Shown here: in pieces, positions 59,300 through 64,000 of the stretch
How positions within the stretch are numbered: position 1 is the first letter of the stretch
Layout of the letters: every line of letters begins with the position of its first letter
From: an uncultured Clostridia bacterium
Lineage (GTDB): Bacteria; Bacillota; Clostridia; Oscillospirales; Oscillospiraceae
NCBI GenBank assembly: GCA_947365965.1
Contig: CANAZG010000002.1
Coordinates: 62,001-126,000 of the forward strand
DNA length: 64,000 bases
Direction of reading: 5' to 3'
The notes under the pieces: model-generated
The model's database searches: none
What the model was told of the DNA's origin: nothing
Seen by the model: only the letters and a program-made list of their open reading frames with translations
Program-made: the position numbers and the translations under genes

Positions 59300-60679
59300 A
59301 TGAAAATCCTGCTTCGAGGCGGCAGCGTGGTCTCCGGCCGGGGCACGGCGCGGCTGGACGTGCTGCTGGAGGGGGAGCGGATTGCCGCCGTGGGTGAAAA
59401 CCTCCCCGCCGGGGACGCCCAGGCGGTGGACTGCGCCGGGCGGCTGCTCTTTCCCGGGTTCATCGACGCGCACACCCACTTTGATCTGGAGGTGGCGGGC
59501 ACCATCACCGCCGACGACTTCGCCTCCGGCAGCCGGGCCGCCCTCCGGGGGGGCACCACCACGGTCATCGACTTCGCCGCGCCGGACAAGGGGGAGTCCC
59601 TTGCCTCCGGTCTGGCCCGGTGGCGGCGGAAAGCGGAGGGGAAGTGCGCCTGTGACTACGGCTTCCACATGACCATCGACGACTGGAACGAGGATATCTC
59701 CCGGGAGGTGGGGGAGATGATGGACCAGGGCCTCACCTCCTTCAAAATGTACATGACCTACCCCGCCATGATGCTGCCGGAGGGGGACATGTTCCGCGCC
59801 CTTGTGCGGCTGCGGGAGGCGGAGGGACTGGTGGGCGTCCACTGTGAGAACCACGGCGTGATCCAGGCGCTGACAGCCCAGGCCCGGGCGGAGGGCCGGC
59901 TCTCCCCGGCCTCCCACCCCCGCACCCGTCCGGCGGAGCTGGAGGCGGAGGCGGTGGGGAGCCTGCTGCGGCTGGCCCAGGTGGCGGACGTGCCGGTGGT
60001 GATCGTCCACCTGACAAGCCGGGCGGCCCTGGAGGAGGTCCGGGCCGCCCGGAAACGGGGCCAGCGGGTGTATGCGGAGACCTGCCCCCAGTACCTGCTG
60101 CTGGAGGCGGGGCGCTATGACCACCCGGCGTACGCCGAGGCGGCCAAGTACGTCTGCGCGCCACCCCTGCGGCGGCAGGAGGACCAGGAGGCTCTGTGGG
60201 CTGCCCTCCGGGACGGGGAGATCGACATCGTGGCCACGGACCACTGCTCCTTCACCACGGCCCAGAAGCGGGCCGGACAGTACGACTTCACCAAAATCCC
60301 CGGGGGCCTGCCTGGGGTGGAGCACCGGGGGCTGCTGCTGTATTCCGCCGGCGTTGCGGCGGGGCGGATCACGGCGGCGGACATGTGCCGGGTCCTCTGC
60401 GAGAACCCCGCCCGGCTCTACGGCTGCTGGCCCCGGAAGGGGACCATTGCCCCGGGCAGCGATGGGGACATTGTGGTCATTGACCCAACGGCGGAGGGGG
60501 TGGTCCGGGCCGCGGACCAGCTCCAGCGGACGGACTACACCCCCTACGAGGGGATGGCGGTCAGAGGGGCCGTGGAGCGGGTGTACCTCCGGGGCCGTCT
60601 GGCGGCGGAGAGGGGAACCGTGTACCCCGGGGAGGGCGCGTTCCTGGCCAGAGGCCGGAGCAAGGATTACAGAAGGTAG
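59300..60679 (+). CDS. Dihydropyrimidinase / D-hydantoinase
   Basis: The 459-residue amidohydrolase has metal ligands H58 and H60 in DAHTHFD, the carbamylated bridging lysine K149 in LTSFKMYMTYP, H181 in VHCEN, VHLTS and D in ATDHCSF, with the C-terminal GTIAPGSDGDIVVID. It opens cyclic ureides such as dihydropyrimidines or hydantoins; the natural substrate here is unknown. Allantoinase is less likely. The ATG follows CAAGGAGG. It heads an operon with larB and larC (gap 35 bases), a link with no known logic. Confidence 0.9.
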   Translation: MKILLRGGSVVSGRGTARLDVLLEGERIAAVGENLPAGDAQAVDCAGRLLFPGFIDAHTHFDLEVAGTITADDFASGSRAALRGGTTTVIDFAAPDKGESLASGLARWRRKAEGKCACDYGFHMTIDDWNEDISREVGEMMDQGLTSFKMYMTYPAMMLPEGDMFRALVRLREAEGLVGVHCENHGVIQALTAQARAEGRLSPASHPRTRPAELEAEAVGSLLRLAQVADVPVVIVHLTSRAALEEVRAARKRGQRVYAETCPQYLLLEAGRYDHPAYAEAAKYVCAPPLRRQEDQEALWAALRDGEIDIVATDHCSFTTAQKRAGQYDFTKIPGGLPGVEHRGLLLYSAGVAAGRITAADMCRVLCENPARLYGCWPRKGTIAPGSDGDIVVIDPTAEGVVRAADQLQRTDYTPYEGMAVRGAVERVYLRGRLAAERGTVYPGEGAFLARGRSKDYRR

Positions 60680-60714
60680 AAATTTACTGAAATAGTACCC
60701 AGAGAGGAGCGTCC

Positions 60715-61473
60715 ATGGAGGAAAGAGAACTGCTGAAGCTGCTGCGTGAGGTGCAGGCCGGGACGGCCGCGCCGGAGGAGGCGGTCCGGATTCTGAGCCG
60801 GTCCACCTTTGAGGATCTGGGCTACGCCAAGGTGGACCACCACCGGGCCAGCCGCCAGGGGGCGGCGGAGGTCATCTTCGGCCAGGGCAAGGAGCCGGAT
60901 CAGATCGAGGGCATCGTCCGCTCCATGGTGGAGCGGGGGGCGGGGAACATCCTCATCACCCGCCTGAGCGGGGAGAAGGAGGAGAAGCTCCGGGGCCGGT
61001 TCCCCTACCGATACAGCGCGGCGGCCCGGCTGGCGGTGGCCAACCCGGTGGAGATCCCCCTGACGGGCTCCGTGGCCGTGGTCAGCGCGGGCACCAGCGA
61101 TCTGGCTGTGTGCGAGGAGGCGGCCCTCACCGCCGAGGCCCTGGGCAGCCGGGTCCACCGGATCTACGACGCGGGGGTGGCCGGGCTCCACCGGCTCCTG
61201 GCCCACCTGGAGGCGCTGGAGGAGGCCCGGTGCATCGTGGCCGTGGCCGGAATGGAGGGAGCCCTGCCCAGCGTGGTGGGGGGACTGGTGAGCTGCCCGG
61301 TGATCGCCGTGCCCACCAGCGTGGGCTACGGGGCCAACCTGGGCGGTCTGGCCGCCCTGCTGGCCATGCTCAACTCCTGCGCCAGCGGAGTGAGCGTTGT
61401 GAACATTGACAACGGCTTCGGCGGGGGCTTCCTGGCCCACCGGATCAACCAGATGAAAGGGATTGACCAATGA
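60715..61473 (+). CDS. larB: Pyridinium-3,5-biscarboxylic acid mononucleotide synthase LarB
   Basis: The 252-residue protein has a PurE-like fold with GTSDLAVCEEA, HRIYDAGVAGLHRLL, AGMEGALPSVVGGL and PTSVGYGANLGGLAALLAMLNSCASG. In Lactiplantibacillus plantarum LarB carboxylates and hydrolyses nicotinic acid adenine dinucleotide in the first step of nickel-pincer nucleotide synthesis. A ribosome site AGAGAGGAG precedes the ATG and the stop overlaps larC (ATGA). Confidence 0.93.
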   Translation: MEERELLKLLREVQAGTAAPEEAVRILSRSTFEDLGYAKVDHHRASRQGAAEVIFGQGKEPDQIEGIVRSMVERGAGNILITRLSGEKEEKLRGRFPYRYSAAARLAVANPVEIPLTGSVAVVSAGTSDLAVCEEAALTAEALGSRVHRIYDAGVAGLHRLLAHLEALEEARCIVAVAGMEGALPSVVGGLVSCPVIAVPTSVGYGANLGGLAALLAMLNSCASGVSVVNIDNGFGGGFLAHRINQMKGIDQ

Positions 61474-62672
61474 AGACACTGTATTTGGAGTGCGCCATGG
61501 GCGCGGCCGGGGACATGCTCATGGGGGCCCTCTATGAGCTGTGCCCGGATAAGGAGGGCTTTCTCCGGGACATGAACCGCCTCCTCCCCGGCGTGACACT
61601 GACGGCGGAGACCGTCACCCGCCAGGGCATCGCCGGCGCCCACATGCGGGTGGCGGTCCACGGCCGGGAGGAGGGACACCACCACGATCACGATCATGAC
61701 CATGAGCACCATCACCATCACCACCGCTCCCTGGGGGATATCCGGGAGATGATCGGCGGCTTTGACCTGCCCCAGGCGGTGCGGGACCGGGCTATGGAGG
61801 TCTACGGGCGCATCGCCCAGGCGGAGTCGGCGGCCCACGGCGTGGCGGTGGGGGAGGTCCACTTCCACGAGGTGGGGGCCCTGGACGCGGTGATGGACGT
61901 GACGGGGGTGTGCTATCTGATGCACCTGCTGGCCCCGGAGGCGGTGTGGGCCTCCCCGGTGACTGTGGGCAGCGGCACGGTGCGCACCGCCCACGGCCTG
62001 CTGCCGGTGCCCGCCCCGGCCACGGCCCGGCTCCTGGAGGGGGTGCCGGTGGTGAGCGGAGACATTGTTGCCGAGCTGTGCACCCCCACCGGGGCGGCCC
62101 TGCTGCGCACCTTTGCCGGCGGCTTCGGCCCCATGCCGGAGGGGGTGGTCCGGGGCTGTGGCTACGGCTGCGGGACCAAGGACTTCCCCCGGGCCAACTG
62201 CCTGCGGGCCTTTTGGCTGGACACGGCGGAGACCGGGGCGGGGCCCAACGACACGGTGACGGAGCTGATGGCCAACATTGACGACATGACCGGCGAGGAG
62301 CTGGGGCAGGCCATGGAGGCCCTGCTGGCGGCGGGGGCCCTGGACGTGTCCTATGTGCCCCTCCAGATGAAGAAGCACCGGCCCGGGGCGCTGCTCCTGT
62401 GCCTGTGCCGCCCGGCGGAGGCCGATCAGCTGGCCCGGGAGATCCTGCGTCTGACCAGTACCTTCGGCGTGCGGCGGACGGACTGCCCCCGGTACGCCCT
62501 GGCGGTGACCGGGGACAAGGTGGAGACGCCCCTGGGGACGGTGGCCCGGAAGACCGGGACCGGCTGGGGGATCGTCAAGAGAAAGCCGGAGTATGAGGAT
62601 CTGGCAGCTATTGCCCGGGAAAAGGGGCTCTCCCTGGCGGAGGTCCGGCGGGCCTATGAGAGGGCGCGGTAG
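61470..62672 (+). CDS. larC: Nickel-pincer cofactor synthase LarC, single-frame form
   Basis: The 400-residue protein has the LarC start MKTLYLECAMGAAGDMLMGAL, a His-rich loop (H70 to H85, about thirteen His in sixteen residues), EVHFHEVGALDAVMDV, and the C-terminal NIDDMTGEELG and MKKHRPG segments that form LarC2. LarC inserts nickel in the last step of the cofactor. In L. plantarum it is made by a frameshift of larC1 and larC2; here both parts lie in one frame. LarE and LarA are not in the window. Confidence 0.94.
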   Translation: MKTLYLECAMGAAGDMLMGALYELCPDKEGFLRDMNRLLPGVTLTAETVTRQGIAGAHMRVAVHGREEGHHHDHDHDHEHHHHHHRSLGDIREMIGGFDLPQAVRDRAMEVYGRIAQAESAAHGVAVGEVHFHEVGALDAVMDVTGVCYLMHLLAPEAVWASPVTVGSGTVRTAHGLLPVPAPATARLLEGVPVVSGDIVAELCTPTGAALLRTFAGGFGPMPEGVVRGCGYGCGTKDFPRANCLRAFWLDTAETGAGPNDTVTELMANIDDMTGEELGQAMEALLAAGALDVSYVPLQMKKHRPGALLLCLCRPAEADQLAREILRLTSTFGVRRTDCPRYALAVTGDKVETPLGTVARKTGTGWGIVKRKPEYEDLAAIAREKGLSLAEVRRAYERAR

Positions 62673-62677
62673 CGGAT

Positions 62678-62721
62678 AAGAGGAGGGAGACAGCTCAGTG
62701 CGCTGTCTCCCTCCTCTTTTT
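62678..62721. terminator. Terminator of the hydantoinase-larBC operon
   Basis: A perfect 17-bp stem AAGAGGAGGGAGACAGC with a seven-base loop is followed by a T-run. It may also stop the convergent thioredoxin-like gene. Confidence 0.9.
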
Positions 62722-62737
62722 GTCGTATTCAAAATTT

Positions 62738-63118
62738 TTAGAGCGAATCCTTTTTTCTCGCCTTTTCAATGACAGCCTTGGCCTCGTCCTTTTTCAGCGC
62801 CTTGCCATAGGATACCACCTTGCCGTCAACAACCAGGACCGGGGTAGTCATTACCCCATAGGCGGCGATCTGCGCAAAGTCCGTCACATGGTCAATGGAT
62901 GTGTCCATTCCCAGCTCCGTCAGAGCGTCCCGGACAGCCTCCTCCAGGGCATTGCATTTGGCACAGCCGCTCCCCAGTACTTTGCCCCCGGCGGCGGACT
63001 TTGCCGCTTCCGCCTGCTCCATTGTCTCCGCAGTGCAGCTGCCGCAGCAGCAGGATGCGGCTTCTTCCTTTTTCTTACGAAACAGTCCCAAGAGAACATT
63101 TGTCAAGGGGGATTTCAC
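62738..63118 (-). CDS. Thioredoxin-like protein with a Cys-rich N-terminus
   Basis: The frame of 126 residues starts with GTG inside a palindrome. Recognisable protein begins near LFRKKKEEAASCCCGSC, then a short redox domain with GSGCAKCNALEEAVRDALTELG (CxxC), TTPVLVVDGKVV and an Ala-Lys-rich end: the MTH895-like small thioredoxin group, often next to arsenic or permease genes. There is no good ribosome site, and the ATG at 63092 is out of frame. The 5' end may therefore be damaged or replaced. An alternative start is the in-frame TTG at 63082. Confidence 0.7.
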   Translation of the reverse strand: MKSPLTNVLLGLFRKKKEEAASCCCGSCTAETMEQAEAAKSAAGGKVLGSGCAKCNALEEAVRDALTELGMDTSIDHVTDFAQIAAYGVMTTPVLVVDGKVVSYGKALKKDEAKAVIEKARKKDSL

Positions 63119-63136
63119 TCGAGTGAAATCCCCCTT
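63105..63136. repeat. Perfect 32-bp palindrome
   Basis: AAGGGGGATTTCACTC is followed directly by its reverse complement, with CTCGAG at the centre. The palindrome covers the putative GTG start of the thioredoxin-like gene and marks the point where base composition drops. Confidence 0.9.
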
Positions 63137-63263
63137 TGGTTGTCCGTCAGCAAAGACTCAACGACAGTGCCGCAAGCACCGTTGACAGTGGCCATTGATG
63201 ATCCAAAAAGCAGTATATCTCTCCAATGCGCCTCAAAAACTGATGGTACCACTTGCCCTATTT
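63137..63263. other. AT-rich intergenic stretch
   Basis: This stretch between the palindrome and the next gene contains a TTGACAGTGG word but no full promoter in either direction that I trust, and no gene. Confidence 0.4.
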
Positions 63264-64000
63264 TCATAGCAAAATACTATTCCTGTAGAAAAAGGTTTCT
63301 TGTTCTTGTATATGTTTAATTGTTTTCTCCAGAGATAAATCTATTCCATTACTTTGTATGTACTGAAGAAAATTATCCCATCCCCCGAACTTTTTTGAAA
63401 TTGTTGATGGTGAAATTAGACTTTTCCCCTCAAACTGCAATTGTTCAAGGACAGTATGGTTGATTTTATAGCTGGTACTCTCTTTTATAACCGAAAGCAA
63501 AATTTTTATCAGTGAGTAAATAACAATTATTTCTTTCTCGGAATATACTCGGTTCAGGCCAGCTTCTGTTCTTGATTTTCCGATACTGTCTAAAAAACCA
63601 TCTATGCTACCCCATCGTCTCCTATAATAAGAACTTCGATACATACCTTGCCCATCAATTTCTTTTATTGTTGGTGAATGTCCAAGTTCTTCTTGCAATG
63701 CAAAATATGCATCTACTAGCTGCTCCTTAGTTACATTTCTTTCAATGTTCGGCCGGTCACCGCACTCTTTCTGTAGTTTTGTAAAAGGATACTCTTTAAA
63801 TAAATTTCTGGAAAATGAGCTATGCTTTTCTACATCAGATAAGGTTGGGATTCTGTTTATTATAGACCTTATTCTCCGATATTCCTCTTTTATTTCTTTA
63901 GCCGGTGGCTTTTTAGAATATGGCGTATCGCCAATTTCAGCAAGAAAACGACTATAATTTCTATATTTCTTTCTTATTCTATATTGCAAATGTTTATCTA
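63264..64000 (-). CDS. Protein with homing-endonuclease-associated repeats, truncated
   Basis: The minus-strand frame is open to the right edge, so the N-terminus is missing; the visible part has about 245 residues. The segment VDAYFALQEELGHSPTIKEIDGQG, then SSYYRRRWGSIDGFLDSIG, has the homing-endonuclease-associated repeat pattern, and another unit is suggested by RKKYRNYSRFLAEIGDTPYSK at the edge and by ISPSTISKKFGGWDNFLQYIQ near the end. Such repeats bind DNA and accompany HNH nucleases. GC content is about 35 to 40 percent, far from the window average, so recent transfer is likely. No nuclease motif is visible. Confidence 0.75.
   Translation of the reverse strand, partial: DKHLQYRIRKKYRNYSRFLAEIGDTPYSKKPPAKEIKEEYRRIRSIINRIPTLSDVEKHSSFSRNLFKEYPFTKLQKECGDRPNIERNVTKEQLVDAYFALQEELGHSPTIKEIDGQGMYRSSYYRRRWGSIDGFLDSIGKSRTEAGLNRVYSEKEIIVIYSLIKILLSVIKESTSYKINHTVLEQLQFEGKSLISPSTISKKFGGWDNFLQYIQSNGIDLSLEKTIKHIQEQETFFYRNSILL

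Noticed and set aside
61674..61726. Run of histidine codons that could suggest a cloning tag
   Set aside because: Asp and Glu alternate with His, and His-rich loops are usual in LarC and other nickel proteins; flanking sequence is continuous LarC.

Overview
The window looks like chromosome of a GC-rich, anaerobic, low-complexity-envelope Firmicute of the Oscillospiraceae/Ruminococcaceae type (Flavonifractor, Lawsonibacter and Intestinimonas are plausible relatives). The grounds are strong GC bias in coding DNA, strong AGGAGG ribosome sites, Firmicutes-type promoters almost all with a 17-base spacer, a V-type ATPase operon, an SLH-domain surface protein, MurR/RpiR and MocR regulators, YitT and an ECF S-component. 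Genus is inference; no 16S gene is present.

Left part (1-11.5 kb): a truncated aldo/keto reductase, an RpiR regulator with a DUF624 membrane protein, tRNA-Gly, a DUF3788 protein, a divergent type IIA topoisomerase pair (parE-like and parC-like) split by a secreted stalk-domain protein, HPr, and uvrC.

Phosphate block (11.5-18.4 kb): pstS-pstC-pstA-pstB-phoU-phoP-phoR in one direction, behind three phased TTAACA-like half-sites (candidate Pho box). A 162-bp MITE-like element sits between pstA and pstB.

Middle (18.4-45 kb): phosphoglucomutase, YitT, a three-gene mini-operon with a region-4-only sigma-like protein, tRNA-Thr and tRNA-Tyr, an XRE-S24 regulator with a divergent promoter and a GAAC-N4-GTTC box, an M23 cell-wall hydrolase, an RNA methyltransferase, a MocR regulator divergent from an ECF S-component, a YfcC transporter with an amidohydrolase, infC-rpmI-rplT with a probable L20 leader and an AUU start, ychF and a run of small genes, a tandem pair of mosaic S41 lipoproteins, pgeF with an orphan solute-binding lipoprotein, and an anchored DUF4015 protein.

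V-ATPase (45.1-54.2 kb): subunits G/H, I, K, E, C, F, A, B, D. Subunit K keeps the sodium ligands known from Enterococcus hirae NtpK, so a sodium-pumping enzyme is inferred.

Right part (54.3-64 kb): an AT-rich islet (XRE regulator and two hexapeptide acyltransferases) bounded by related GGTACTGCC stem-loops; an SLH-anchored 5'-nucleotidase; hydantoinase-larB-larC (nickel-pincer cofactor genes without larA or larE here); a thioredoxin-like gene whose 5' end meets a perfect 32-bp palindrome; and an AT-rich, truncated homing-endonuclease-repeat protein.

The least expected structural signal is a dispersed AT-rich stem-loop repeat with at least eight copies. They often occur as same-orientation pairs that bracket one or two genes inside operons (stalk gene, pstC-pstA, V-ATPase C-F). 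All functional names come from reading motifs by eye; no database search was possible.
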